Assembly (NCBI GenBank): GCA_947167715.1
Contig: CAMVJD010000024.1
Span: 1 to 43,583 of the forward strand
Source of the DNA: an uncultured Eubacteriaceae bacterium
GTDB taxonomy: Bacteria; Bacillota; Clostridia; Lachnospirales; CAG-274
Length of the DNA stretch: 43,583 bases
Reading direction: 5' to 3'
In this document: positions 7,316 to 15,566 of the stretch, one piece after another
Layout: every line of letters begins with the position of its first letter
Position numbering within the stretch: position 1 is the stretch's first letter
Translations under genes and position numbers: made by a program
The notes under the pieces: generated by a model
Databases searched by the model: none
What the model was told of the DNA's origin: nothing
Seen by the model: only the letters and a program-made list of their open reading frames with translations

Positions 7316-8680
7316 CTACACCCCTACCTCAAATTTGTAAAGCCTGTTAAATTTGTTTGCATTAAAGGCGCACACCATATCATAGCCGTTGCATTGTCCC
7401 GAACACATAAAGCTGTTACACCTTGACAGCATATAAAGCGCGTAAAAATAGTTTATGGTAGTATCCTCGAGCGTATCGGCATAATCCTTGCCCGATTTTT
7501 CTTTTTTCTCCAGCTCGCTTATTATCGTTACATTTTTAAAATCGCTTACACGGTGTCTTTCCTGTGACAGCATACGCATCTTGCTGCCGTAGACCGAAAA
7601 CATCCTTTCGCATACATCGGCATCCTCCGATGCAAGGAAAATATTGTCGTATTTTTCTTCTTCAAGCCATTTGTTTATCAGGGGCAGCATATCGTCAACG
7701 CCTGCCATTATACGCTCGCCGACCTGCCCCGTTGTGTGATAATCCGTACCCCTTATAAGTACGCCAAGCACCTTTTTATCCTTGAACAAGGCATCAAAAT
7801 ATTCATCCATCTGCATACGAAGCTCGGGCTTTAAAACCTCGGTGCCGTACCCCTTATCCGCCTTTATATAAAGTGCCGTCGCAACAAGCGTGGCAACGCT
7901 GTCTATATGTATGGTATTATACTCCTTGGCATCCTCTCCGAGTATATCTATATTAAAATATCTTTCTATCATTTCGCTGCTGTAGCGCCCGCTGCCGCGC
8001 TTTATGCCAACCCTTATGTCAAAGGGCGCAAAGGCGTTTTTAAATGCCGAAAGGCGCATTATGATGCTTGCTATGCCCGAACGCTCCTCCACCTCATATT
8101 CAAGATATTTTATGTCCTTGATATTTTTTCCTTCAAGAAGATCCTGCATAAAAAACAAATTGTGAAAGGCAAAGGCAGGCCCCATGGAAAACAGGCTTAA
8201 GCCCGCTCCGCCTTTGGGCGGCTTTGTAGAAATATGCAAAAATGTTTTGTCGGGCAGTTCGGGATATCTGTCAACTATATGCAGCCTTTTATTGTTTTCA
8301 AGAAAAAGCCCCGCCCTTTTATCAAGGGTATACACCTCGATATCGGTGTTTTCAAGCGCAAGGCTCGCGCATACTATCGTATATTCATTTGCCTCGTCAA
8401 AAAGCATTGACTTGTATGTGTCAAAAAAATCAAGATAGATCGACCCCAAATCGCTTTCGTCATAGCTTCGGTATTCGGGCAGGATCTTTTTAACGTGACT
8501 TTTCTGCATAAACCTTTGCATCATACCGTTTGTATTTGAAGCATACGCAATGTCGTAATTGCCCTTGTCACATTCTATATGATAATAGTCATCCCCGTGC
8601 TTCAAGGCCTCGTGAAATACATTTTTGCTGTGTTTCAGAGTCACCGCAGCTTTGGGCGCGGGATCAAGTATAACAAACAT
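7316..8680 (-). CDS. Fucosyltransferase-like (GT-B) protein, uncertain
   Basis: A 454-residue protein with no signal peptide or membrane helix. The C-terminal half contains LGVLIRGTDYHTTG, then a DDMLPLINKWLEEEKYDNIFLASED block, then a DTLEDTTINYFYALYMLSRC stretch and CSGQCNGYD. This order resembles the donor-binding half of alpha-1,6-fucosyltransferase/NodZ and O-fucosyltransferase-like enzymes (an Arg-Gly-Asp motif followed by an 'iflas-D' strand). The N-terminal half is not recognised. GAGGTGAG lies before the ATG at 8680. It is the last gene of a minus-strand operon after the truncated kinase, 12 bases away. The acceptor is unknown. Remote similarity is judged from motifs only. Confidence 0.5.
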   Translation of the reverse strand: MFVILDPAPKAAVTLKHSKNVFHEALKHGDDYYHIECDKGNYDIAYASNTNGMMQRFMQKSHVKKILPEYRSYDESDLGSIYLDFFDTYKSMLFDEANEYTIVCASLALENTDIEVYTLDKRAGLFLENNKRLHIVDRYPELPDKTFLHISTKPPKGGAGLSLFSMGPAFAFHNLFFMQDLLEGKNIKDIKYLEYEVEERSGIASIIMRLSAFKNAFAPFDIRVGIKRGSGRYSSEMIERYFNIDILGEDAKEYNTIHIDSVATLVATALYIKADKGYGTEVLKPELRMQMDEYFDALFKDKKVLGVLIRGTDYHTTGQVGERIMAGVDDMLPLINKWLEEEKYDNIFLASEDADVCERMFSVYGSKMRMLSQERHRVSDFKNVTIISELEKKEKSGKDYADTLEDTTINYFYALYMLSRCNSFMCSGQCNGYDMVCAFNANKFNRLYKFEVGV

Positions 8681-8692
8681 AAACTCACCTCA

Positions 8693-9298
8693 TTATATGT
8701 CCTTTAATATGCTGTACTCCTCGTCAACGCCGTCTATCAGGTCTTTTTTAGCCTGTTCTATCAGCATTTTCTTTATATCGGCAGGGATACCCACGGGTGT
8801 TCTTGCAATACCCCACATATATTTAAGCTTTGCAAAATAAACTATTTCCCCGGTGTATTTTGCAATAAGCCCATCATCATCAGTATCAAAGTATGTCTTA
8901 AGCGAAACATTCCAGAAAATCTCCGCCTGCTCCGGCGTTACATGAGCTATTTTGTAAAGCGTCTGCGGATTTTTTCTTGCAAAGATATATACAAGTGCCA
9001 TACCGACAAAATCAATTATAGGATGTCCGAGTGCGGAATCTCCCATATCTATCAAGATCATCTCTCCGTCCTGGAGCATTATGTTTGAAACGTGATAATC
9101 ACCGTGTATAAAGGTGTTTCGCACGGGTATCTTATCAACTATACGGCGTATGGCCGCCATTTCATTCTCCGTGGCATACGGCTTGAAGCCCTCCAGCCAA
9201 TAATCGCAAAAATTCTTTGCATCGAATTGCTTTGCATTGTTTGTATCAATTTTTTCCGCGGATATAATTATATTTTCACCCGTTGTCGTTATTATCAT
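8693..9298 (-). CDS. Aminoglycoside phosphotransferase-like kinase, C-lobe only
   Basis: A 201-residue protein matching the catalytic C-lobe of APH/choline-kinase-like phosphotransferases. The loop FIHGDYHVSNIMLQ (residues ~79-92) has catalytic Asp and Asn, and MILIDMGD supplies the metal-binding Asp. The N-lobe, with the Gly-rich loop and ATP-binding Lys, is missing: only ~75 unrecognised residues precede the loop. The upstream gene ends 65 bases before, so no lost N-lobe is encoded nearby. The ATG at 9298 is preceded by ten consecutive G (9304-9313, coding strand) that act as the only ribosome site. It lies in an operon with the transporter fusion upstream and the glycosyltransferase downstream. 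It may be decayed or a scaffold protein. Substrate unknown. Confidence 0.7.
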   Translation of the reverse strand: MIITTTGENIIISAEKIDTNNAKQFDAKNFCDYWLEGFKPYATENEMAAIRRIVDKIPVRNTFIHGDYHVSNIMLQDGEMILIDMGDSALGHPIIDFVGMALVYIFARKNPQTLYKIAHVTPEQAEIFWNVSLKTYFDTDDDGLIAKYTGEIVYFAKLKYMWGIARTPVGIPADIKKMLIEQAKKDLIDGVDEEYSILKDI

Positions 9299-9303
9299 AT
9301 TTT

Positions 9304-9313
9304 CCCCCCCCCC
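9304..9313 (-). repeat. Ten-base poly-G tract at the ribosome site of the kinase gene
   Basis: Ten G on the coding strand, 5 bases before the ATG. An upstream ATG ends in the first G of the tract and is out of frame with ten G; with eleven it would read into the gene. Slippage could change translation, but a sequencing or assembly error is equally possible. Confidence 0.6.
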
Positions 9314-9363
9314 ATAACTTAACTTATTTTACACAAATCTATTTTAGCCGCATCCAAAAGCTT

Positions 9364-11013
9364 TTACGAATTGTAGACCTCAAGATCGATAAGGTTTTCC
9401 TTTTTTGCTATTATTGTGGTCACAACGCCGTCACCCGTAACATTTATGCAGGCAAGCATCATACCTACAATGGAATACAGACCCATTATTATACTTATTG
9501 CCTCGGACGGAATACCTAACTGCGGCAAAAGCATCGATATGCAGACCAAAGTACCGCCGGGAACACCGGGTGAACCAACCGAAAGAATAAGTATAGAAAA
9601 ATACAGCGGCAGCACCGTCGCCAATGTGACGGGCACACCGAATACTTTTGCCATAAACATAACCGTTATTATCTGCGTTATACAGCCGCCGTCCATATTT
9701 ACGGTCGCACCCAGAGGAATAGAAAACGAATATAAGCTTTTTGATATACCCAGCTTTTTATCACATATCTCCATTGATGTCGGGATAACGGGATTGCTTG
9801 ATGCAAACGTAAATGCCGTTATCATAGCAGGATTGAATTTTTTAAAAAACTTTATCGGGTCAAGCCCGCCGACGGTAAGAAGTATAAGTGCGTAAAATCC
9901 CAGCATAACGATACCCGCGGCATAGGTTACGGGTATCCATGAAAACACGGACAAAAGCGTCTGCGTATCTATACCTATCACCATTTTTGCCATTGAGCAG
10001 AAAATAACTATCGGCATAACGGATACTATCATTGTTGTTATTTTGGAAAACACCGTATAAAGCTCGGTCAATATGGTTTTTAAAACGCTTATTTTCTTTG
10101 AAAGCGCGGATATTGCGGTACCCGCCAAAACAGACATAAAAATTATCTGCAGCATATCCGATTTTTGGAACGGATCTATTATGTTTGTCGGTATAATGCC
10201 CACCAATGTATCAATAAGCGATGCATTAAAGTTTTGCCCCTTTTCGACCGTGGCTGCCGCCGCATCGGTAACTGCAGCCTTAAGTGCAGGGTCTCCTGCC
10301 GGAAAAAGGAAGTATATACCAAGACCTATTGCTATTGCAGCGGCCGATGTCAAAACATAGCCTATCATCATTTTTACCGCAACGCGCCCAAGCGAACGTA
10401 TATCGTCAAATTCGGCAATGCTTGATGCGATAGAGAAAAACACAAGCGGTGCGACCACCATTTTCAGGGCATTCAAAAACATAGTGTTCACGGGCGCAAA
10501 AATATTTTTCACCGCAAAATCGTTTATGCCCGAGGGCAAAAGCTCTTTCATTATAAGACCCGCAATTATACCGAACACAAGCATTGACAGCGTAAAGGCC
10601 AATTTGCTCCTCGATGCCGTTTTTGAGATCTTTATGTAAACCGTGTTGATACCGCCCGAGCTTTTGACCATAATGTTTTTGCCAAGCACATTTTCGGATA
10701 ATCTTTTTATTATCTCATTTGCCTCGGGGTCGTCATCATACACAAGCGAGCTGCCTATTTCGGAAACATCGAATTTTTCACCGCGGCAGCTTATATGCAG
10801 CTCGGCACTTTTACCGACAGTATAGACCTTTATTGCAATATTTTCATCCTCGGACGAATGCTTGATGAGCGTGCCGAGTGCCTCCTCGGCGGAAAGCAGC
10901 AGCTTTATTTTTTCTTTTTTGTCTATTTTGCACTCTTTCAGGGTATCACGCAAAAAATCTATTCCGTTTGGTATTTGCGAGATGCTGCATTTGATATTTA
11001 TCTTATTTATCAT
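9364..11013 (-). CDS. GHKL/anti-sigma-like ATPase domain fused to a dicarboxylate/amino-acid:cation symporter
   Basis: A 549-residue fusion. Residues 1-125 resemble the HATPase_c_2 fold of RsbW/SpoIIAB-type kinases: IDFLRDTLKECKIDKK then LLLSAEEALGTLIKHS (N-box-like helix) and a later IKRLSENVLG/IMVKSSGGIN strand pattern. Residues ~135-545 are a complete SDF (PF00375) sodium/proton-dicarboxylate or glutamate symporter with MVVAPLVFFSIASSI, the serine-rich FTFASSNPVIPTS hairpin, and TVNMDGGCITQ. N-box acidic residues are present, but a clear G-box is not obvious, so ATP binding is uncertain. The ATG at 11013 is chosen over a GTG three codons upstream because AGGAAAG is too close to the latter. 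It is the first gene of the operon with the kinase and the glycosyltransferase-like gene. Confidence 0.85.
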   Translation of the reverse strand: MINKINIKCSISQIPNGIDFLRDTLKECKIDKKEKIKLLLSAEEALGTLIKHSSEDENIAIKVYTVGKSAELHISCRGEKFDVSEIGSSLVYDDDPEANEIIKRLSENVLGKNIMVKSSGGINTVYIKISKTASRSKLAFTLSMLVFGIIAGLIMKELLPSGINDFAVKNIFAPVNTMFLNALKMVVAPLVFFSIASSIAEFDDIRSLGRVAVKMMIGYVLTSAAAIAIGLGIYFLFPAGDPALKAAVTDAAAATVEKGQNFNASLIDTLVGIIPTNIIDPFQKSDMLQIIFMSVLAGTAISALSKKISVLKTILTELYTVFSKITTMIVSVMPIVIFCSMAKMVIGIDTQTLLSVFSWIPVTYAAGIVMLGFYALILLTVGGLDPIKFFKKFNPAMITAFTFASSNPVIPTSMEICDKKLGISKSLYSFSIPLGATVNMDGGCITQIITVMFMAKVFGVPVTLATVLPLYFSILILSVGSPGVPGGTLVCISMLLPQLGIPSEAISIIMGLYSIVGMMLACINVTGDGVVTTIIAKKENLIDLEVYNS

Positions 11014-11060
11014 GTATATCACTACTTTCCTTTGCGGCTTTGCATAATATTGATACGCTT

Positions 11061-11089
11061 ATTATAAGCTATATTATTCCAAAATTCAA
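11061..11089 (-). promoter_or_regulatory. Promoter of the transporter-fusion operon
   Basis: Minus-strand TTGAAT (11084-11089), 17-base spacer, TATAAT (11061-11066), about 48 bases before the ATG. Confidence 0.65.
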
Positions 11090-11104
11090 TAGAAAACAAA
11101 GAAC

Positions 11105-11130
11105 CGGCGGAAAAATTTATTTTTCCGCCG
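11105..11130 (-). terminator. Hairpin upstream of the transporter promoter, relict terminator?
   Basis: Stem CGGCGGAAAAA/TTTTCCGCCG followed on the minus strand by TTCTTTGTTTTC. It lies upstream of the promoter at 11061, and no gene now ends into it on that strand, so it may be a leftover from a lost gene. Confidence 0.4.
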
Positions 11131-11272
11131 CAAAACAAAAAACATCTGCAATCGGCTAAACGATCAAAAGCCGAGACAAAAAAATAAATCTTTTGGAAAA
11201 ATACGAAAAACAGGCGAAACTGCAAGAGATAATCAAAGAAGGTTACCGAGAACAGCATTTTAGGACAAAATC

Positions 11273-11348
11273 GTTATTTTTCGTTGACAAATTTTAAAAT
11301 TTTTGTTAAAATTAAACCATGATAATGTATCGGAAACGCTTTTGTGAT
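11273..11348 (+). promoter_or_regulatory. Repeated promoter module, copy 1 (upstream of the MscS gene)
   Basis: TTGACA (11284-11289), 17-base spacer, TAAAAT (11307-11312), then a conserved downstream block ATAATGTATCGGA. The whole ~70-base module recurs on the minus strand at 20043-20124 and in degraded form at 32875-32934. Conservation well beyond the -35/-10 boxes suggests a shared regulator site. Together with the hairpin, small ORF and the relict noted above it accounts for the 527-base gap 11014-11540. Confidence 0.6.
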
Positions 11349-11399
11349 GTTAAAATAACAAAAAAATGCAGAAATATTTGAAATAGAGTTTTACAGCTT

Positions 11400-11486
11400 A
11401 TGCCAAGACATTTATTCTTATTAAGCAAGCGGAGCATTATGCCCTTTTTAAAAGTGAATATTATGTATTTTAAACCCACTCTATGA
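11400..11486 (+). CDS. Candidate 28-residue leader peptide, copy A
   Basis: A 28-codon ORF beginning MPRHLFLLSK and ending FLKVNIMYFKPTL. Its C-terminal part matches the 28-residue ORF at 29997-30083 (FLQINIMYFKL). The codons differ only by K/Q and V/I swaps, while AAT ATT ATG TAT TTT AAA is identical, which hints at selection on protein. No good ribosome site precedes this copy; an internal ATG at 11439 is another possible start. The stop codon falls inside the hairpin at 11477-11516. Function unknown; attenuation or a signalling peptide are possibilities. Confidence 0.4.
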   Translation: MPRHLFLLSKRSIMPFLKVNIMYFKPTL

Positions 11487-11516
11487 GATAGCTATGTCCC
11501 GTGGAGTGCGTTTTTT
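11477..11516 (+). terminator. Terminator-like attenuator hairpin A before the MscS gene
   Basis: Arms CACTC (11477-11481) and GAGTG (11504-11508), then CGTTTTTT. Internal ACTCTAT and CTATGTC blocks and the 3' GGAGTGCG are shared with hairpin B at 29960-29995. It lies 25 bases before the MscS ribosome site, between promoter and gene, so it could act as an attenuator. Confidence 0.5.
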
Positions 11517-11540
11517 ACATTTAAAAATAAGGAGGGAAAT

Positions 11541-14450
11541 ATGAAAAGAGAAATTAAAAAAATAAAAACAGTTATGTACCTTCTTCTTGTGGTTTTGACC
11601 GTAGTCTATGCTTTTATGTCGTATGTTTTTATAGAGAACAACCTCGAACAGCGGATCACACCCCAGGTGGAACGTGCTATCGTACAGGTGTCCAAGCTGC
11701 TTCCTCAGCTTGAAGAAAACGAGCAGGCAGTACGGGAGGCGTATGAAAAACTCGAAAAGAAGCGTCAGACGACCTATAGCAAGAATGATGAGGTCTTTGA
11801 GGAGCACCAGCGCCAAAGCGGAGATGTGGAGAAGATAATAGACAAAACCCTTTCATGGATGAACCGTGTTATAAAGCTGCGTGTCGGCCGTCAGGGTCAT
11901 GTGATAGTTGTATCCAAGGATGATCTTACCATTCTTGCCCATGAGAACGAGAAATATGTCGGAGAGAAGCTGTTATCAATAGGTAAGGTGGATACAGATG
12001 CTTTTATTGATGTATCGGAGGTAGCTAAAGGAAAAGTATCCGATAAATTCCATGCGTTTTTCCCGGCATCATTTTTTGATAATACACTCAAGACCGAGGC
12101 CTATATGGATGCGGCGGCCGCTGGTATATACGGAACGGGATTCGCCTACAAGGATACCTATATTTTATGCGGTACAACTCTCGGCGAAACGACGACTTTT
12201 ATTTTTGTTCGCTGTTTCTTTTCCACGCTGTTTTTCTTTTCATTTGCGTGGCTTCTTGTACGTTTTGTCGGCTTTTCCCTGATCTGGCAAAAGGAAACGC
12301 CGAGGATATTCAAAAGGAAGATAATGTCTTACTCCACGGTTGGGGTCGTTTTGCTGTTTATTGTGGTATGGTACTATCAGACAATGATGGACGTGACAGG
12401 CGATATTGCAACTATGAACGAGCATGCAAAGGTTGCCGTTGAGACGTTAAATACCTATCAGGATTATCGCAATGAACTGTCCGACTGGATGGACGAGCAG
12501 TATCTCGAGCAATGTCGACTGGCTGCAGACCTGGTGAAAGCCGAAGGCAAGGAAAACATCACAAGAAAGATGCTTGAGCAGCATGCTAAAGATCTCGGAT
12601 TCGAGTATATCGATGTCTTTGACAAAACAGGAAAAGTCATTGTGACAAATTCCCCCTATGATCATATGAAGATCAGTGACAACAAGGAGGACCCCTCTTA
12701 CGCATTCCATTCGCTTTTAGAAGGCAGGGAATATATTATCCTTGAACCGATGAAGGACGAGGAAATGGACGAAGAGAAACAGTATATCGGAGTCAGCCTG
12801 CGCAATGAAGAAGATCTGGCCGATGGATTTGTGCGCATCGCTGTCGATCCGGACTTAAAGAGACGACTGTTGGCACCCATTACCGTGCAGACGGTGTTGG
12901 ACAATATGGTGATCGGCATACCCGATTACGCATTGGCGATAGATAAAGAGACGATGCAGATCTCCGCCACCACAGGCCTGGGAAATAAAAAAGAAAATAT
13001 AGAGGAATTGGGAATCGATGTAGAAAATATCAAAGCCAATTTTAACGGATTTTTCACAATAGGCGGCTATGAATACTATGCAGGTGTCGGCGAATCCGAG
13101 GAATTATATTTGATGCCCCTGGTCCGCAGCACCGATAATTACGGAGCCTTTGCCATGAGCATTAAGCTGACACTGGTCTGCATGGCGGCATTGTATATTA
13201 TCATCGCTTTAGCGGCTGCAGGCTATAAGAAAATTATAGCGTTAAAAGCGGCCGGATCTTTGGAAGCTTCCGATACGGCAGGACCCGAAGAAACAAAGGA
13301 TGACGCGGGCAGCCGTGCGGAGCATTTAAACCCGCAAAGCAGCGAAGAAGATTGGAGTCTTCTTTCGGACATGATAAAGACGCAGGAAAAGTGGGGTTTT
13401 GACCGCCGCTGGAACAGAGAAAATGCTATCCCGCCGGAACAGCAGCCCCCGGAAAAACGCACAGGGGGCATCGTTTACCGTATGCTGCTGATATTTTCGA
13501 CAGTCATACTTTTGTTTGAGATCAGCCTTATGGGGCTGGGAACGAAAGCGCAGAGTCTGGACGGCTTTTCCTATGTGTTTTTGGGGAACTGGCAAAAGGG
13601 TATCAATCTGTTTGCGTTCTCGTACTGCCTGTTTTTATTCTGTGTGCTGTATGTATTCAAGGCATTTTTTGACCATATCTTATACCATCTTGCAAGGATC
13701 TCGGATCTTAAAAAGGAGACCGTCTTTCTTTTGCTCAAAAATGCCATTAAGTACGCCGGTGCCATCATATTTTTGTATGTCGGGCTGGCGCAGTTTGGTG
13801 TAAATACGAAAGCTCTGTGGGCTTCGGCCGGCGTTCTTTCATTGATGATCGGTTTTGGCGCCAAGGATCTTATCAACGACATCATTGCCGGTATCTTTAT
13901 CATTTTTGAAGGAACGTATCAAATCGGTGATTGGGTCAATGTAGGAACCTGGTTCGGAACGGTGGAGGAGATAGGTCTGCGTTATACCAAAGTCTCATAC
14001 TATGCCGATACCAAGATCTTCAACAATTCATCCATGAGGGATATTGTAAACAGCAACGGCGATGTGGCAAAGGAAACGATAAAAGTACTTATCCCCTACG
14101 AAACAGATCTTTTAGAAGTCGAAAAGCTGTTATATCAGGAGCTGCCCCTTATGACAGACAAGGTTCCGGGGCTGGTGAAACCACCAAAATATAACGGAGT
14201 CGATTCCTTTGAAGAAAGTGGTGTGCTTCTGCGCATCAAGATCCTGTCCATACCATGGCGACGCAGAAAAGCAAGACGAGCTATTTTAAGAGAGATCAAG
14301 CTTTTGTTTGACCGTGAGGGCATCCATGTGCCGTACAACCATATAGTTGTCAGCGATTATGGGAAAGAGGTCAATACTTATACATTTACTCCAAAAGAAG
14401 AACCCGAAACAACGGAAGACGGGAATGACTCATCTGCCGATACACATTAA
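11541..14450 (+). CDS. Mechanosensitive (MscS-type) channel with large N-terminal sensor region
   Basis: A 969-residue membrane protein. Helix at ~10-32; extracytoplasmic region ~33-215 with a Cache-like GRQGHVIVVSKDDLTILAH stretch; two helices at ~218-285; a second extracytoplasmic region to ~540 with a PAS/Cache-like EYIDVFDKTGKVIVTNS motif; a helix at ~545-568; a charged linker; then three to four helices and an MscS domain from ~740 to 950. The pore helix AGVLSLMIGFGAKDLINDIIAG and the beta domain YQIGDWVNVGTWFGTVEEIGLR are typical. The ATG at 11541 follows AAGGAGGG. Channels of this family release solutes under membrane tension; the paired Cache-like modules suggest ligand gating in addition (inference). 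It ends in the terminator at 14518. Confidence 0.88.
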   Translation: MKREIKKIKTVMYLLLVVLTVVYAFMSYVFIENNLEQRITPQVERAIVQVSKLLPQLEENEQAVREAYEKLEKKRQTTYSKNDEVFEEHQRQSGDVEKIIDKTLSWMNRVIKLRVGRQGHVIVVSKDDLTILAHENEKYVGEKLLSIGKVDTDAFIDVSEVAKGKVSDKFHAFFPASFFDNTLKTEAYMDAAAAGIYGTGFAYKDTYILCGTTLGETTTFIFVRCFFSTLFFFSFAWLLVRFVGFSLIWQKETPRIFKRKIMSYSTVGVVLLFIVVWYYQTMMDVTGDIATMNEHAKVAVETLNTYQDYRNELSDWMDEQYLEQCRLAADLVKAEGKENITRKMLEQHAKDLGFEYIDVFDKTGKVIVTNSPYDHMKISDNKEDPSYAFHSLLEGREYIILEPMKDEEMDEEKQYIGVSLRNEEDLADGFVRIAVDPDLKRRLLAPITVQTVLDNMVIGIPDYALAIDKETMQISATTGLGNKKENIEELGIDVENIKANFNGFFTIGGYEYYAGVGESEELYLMPLVRSTDNYGAFAMSIKLTLVCMAALYIIIALAAAGYKKIIALKAAGSLEASDTAGPEETKDDAGSRAEHLNPQSSEEDWSLLSDMIKTQEKWGFDRRWNRENAIPPEQQPPEKRTGGIVYRMLLIFSTVILLFEISLMGLGTKAQSLDGFSYVFLGNWQKGINLFAFSYCLFLFCVLYVFKAFFDHILYHLARISDLKKETVFLLLKNAIKYAGAIIFLYVGLAQFGVNTKALWASAGVLSLMIGFGAKDLINDIIAGIFIIFEGTYQIGDWVNVGTWFGTVEEIGLRYTKVSYYADTKIFNNSSMRDIVNSNGDVAKETIKVLIPYETDLLEVEKLLYQELPLMTDKVPGLVKPPKYNGVDSFEESGVLLRIKILSIPWRRRKARRAILREIKLLFDREGIHVPYNHIVVSDYGKEVNTYTFTPKEEPETTEDGNDSSADTH

Positions 14451-14517
14451 GCAAAATCATATGAAAAATGTAAATAGCAACATCGGTCCTATAAAATAGC
14501 TTTTTTGACAATTTGAA

Positions 14518-14552
14518 AACCGCAGCCTGTACGACTGCGGTTCTTTGTTTTT
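14518..14552 (+). terminator. Terminator after the MscS gene
   Basis: Stem AACCGCAG/CTGCGGTT, loop CCTGTACGA, then TTCTTTGTTTTT. Shares its 21-base core with the terminator at 6563-6585. Confidence 0.85.
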
Positions 14553-14590
14553 GGGACGAGACAGGGGACGGTTCTTTGTCTCCTGTCCTC
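14553..14590 (+). repeat. REP-like palindrome, site 1 (3' side of RAYT gene)
   Basis: Contains GACAGGGGACGGTTCTTTGT followed by CTCCTGTC. Arms GACAGGGGAC and GTCTCCTGTC form a 10-bp stem with one G-U pair around GGTTCTTT. It is the sequence type commonly found next to RAYT genes in Clostridia. Confidence 0.75.
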
Positions 14591-14612
14591 AATTCTTCTA
14601 TATCCCATTCCA

Positions 14613-15485
14613 TTATTTACTCCTTTCCGCAATTTTCTTTGATATTCCCGTCAGTCTTGAAATTTGCCTGACAGACAAGCCTTTATTTCTTAATTCAGCA
14701 GCGACATTTATCTGTACATCTCTTGGCATTTCGGGCAAATTTGTTATTGCTTTCCTTTTATAAATTTTATTTATGATCTCAATCGCGGCGTTGTCGCTTA
14801 CACGAATTTTATTTTCAACTATATCCATAACTTTATCGTCAACATTTTCTTCGTGAAACGCTTTAAAATTATTTAAAGATATAATATCAAACAAAAATTC
14901 CGTATCGGCATAAACACTCTTGCCAAAGTATTCACTATAACTCGAAAACCTATAATCGGAATAATCCGCACAAATTCCCGCTTTAATTGGGTTTTTGTGA
15001 ATATACCTTGCAACTTGCAGCAGATATGTTTCCGATTCGACAGGTTCACTTTTAAATCTATCTTGAAAGAGATGTCCGACTCTTTGATATTTTACATTGT
15101 AATAATATACAAACTTGACCACAATGCTTTTCATTATTGTTGAAAGCGGCGTTTCGTCCGTCTTTATCAACAAATGTATGTGATTTCCCATAAGACAATA
15201 TGCCAACAGCATAAAATCATATCGTCTTTTATATTCCGATACAATATTTAAAAATCTTGTGTGATCTTCCGCATCAAGAAAAATTTGCTGTTTATTATTT
15301 CCTCTTAAAATTATATGATAGATATTGGTACTGCTTTGGTTTCTTGCTGTATCAACCGCAAAGATAGATGCGGACAATTGCGAAGCAATTGGCTTTTGGC
15401 GCAGCCAAAAGTTGTGACCTTGCCATAAATACACCGCCATAAATTGATTTATAAATATGATAACATATTTAACTTTTATTATCAA
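14613..15485 (-). CDS. REP-associated tyrosine transposase (RAYT, Y1_Tnp family)
   Basis: Y1 HUH single-strand transposase of the IS200-like RAYT type. The conserved domain starts at NIYHIILRGNNKQQIF, has the HUH motif GNHIHLLIK and the nucleophile Tyr in ARYIHKNPIKAG, followed by a C-terminal helix-turn-helix (LRNKGLSVRQISRLTGIS) that resembles the DNA-reading tail of RAYTs. RAYTs act on REP-like palindromes; three such sites flank it (14553, 15623, 16172). The true start is unclear. The longest frame opens with TTG at 15485, an ATG lies at 15440, and neither has a ribosome site. The segment before the domain translates two palindromes (15375-15411), so the original 5' end may have been replaced. 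Confidence 0.88.
   Translation of the reverse strand: MIIKVKYVIIFINQFMAVYLWQGHNFWLRQKPIASQLSASIFAVDTARNQSSTNIYHIILRGNNKQQIFLDAEDHTRFLNIVSEYKRRYDFMLLAYCLMGNHIHLLIKTDETPLSTIMKSIVVKFVYYYNVKYQRVGHLFQDRFKSEPVESETYLLQVARYIHKNPIKAGICADYSDYRFSSYSEYFGKSVYADTEFLFDIISLNNFKAFHEENVDDKVMDIVENKIRVSDNAAIEIINKIYKRKAITNLPEMPRDVQINVAAELRNKGLSVRQISRLTGISKKIAERSK
15375..15411. repeat. Two perfect palindromes inside the 5' part of the RAYT frame
   Basis: CAATTGCGAAGCAATTG (15375-15391) and CTTTTGGCGCAGCCAAAAG (15393-15411) are adjacent hairpins with 7- and 8-bp stems. They lie just before the conserved transposase domain, which suggests an inserted hairpin pair or an autoregulatory target. Confidence 0.75.
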
Positions 15486-15525
15486 TCATTTTTCTTTGTA
15501 TTTTGCGTCGTTTCAAGAAAACTTG

Positions 15526-15554
15526 TTGCAGTTTTATGTGTTATATGCTATAAT
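15526..15554 (+). promoter_or_regulatory. Promoter for the small ORF pair at 15567-16068
   Basis: TTGCAG (15526-15531), 17-base spacer, TATAAT (15549-15554). It is divergent from the RAYT gene and 12 bases before the first ATG. Confidence 0.6.
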
Positions 15555-15566
15555 TTTTGTAAATAA

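Noticed and set aside
11022..11258. 78-codon minus-strand ORF before the transporter fusion
   Set aside because: Phe-rich low-complexity frame spanning the promoter and hairpin; no ribosome site.
11163..11303. Plus-strand open stretch with helical coding look (KINLLEKYEKQAKLQEIIKE)
   Set aside because: It has no start codon and no recognisable family, and runs through the promoter module. It may be a decayed gene end, but the evidence is too thin to list as a gene.
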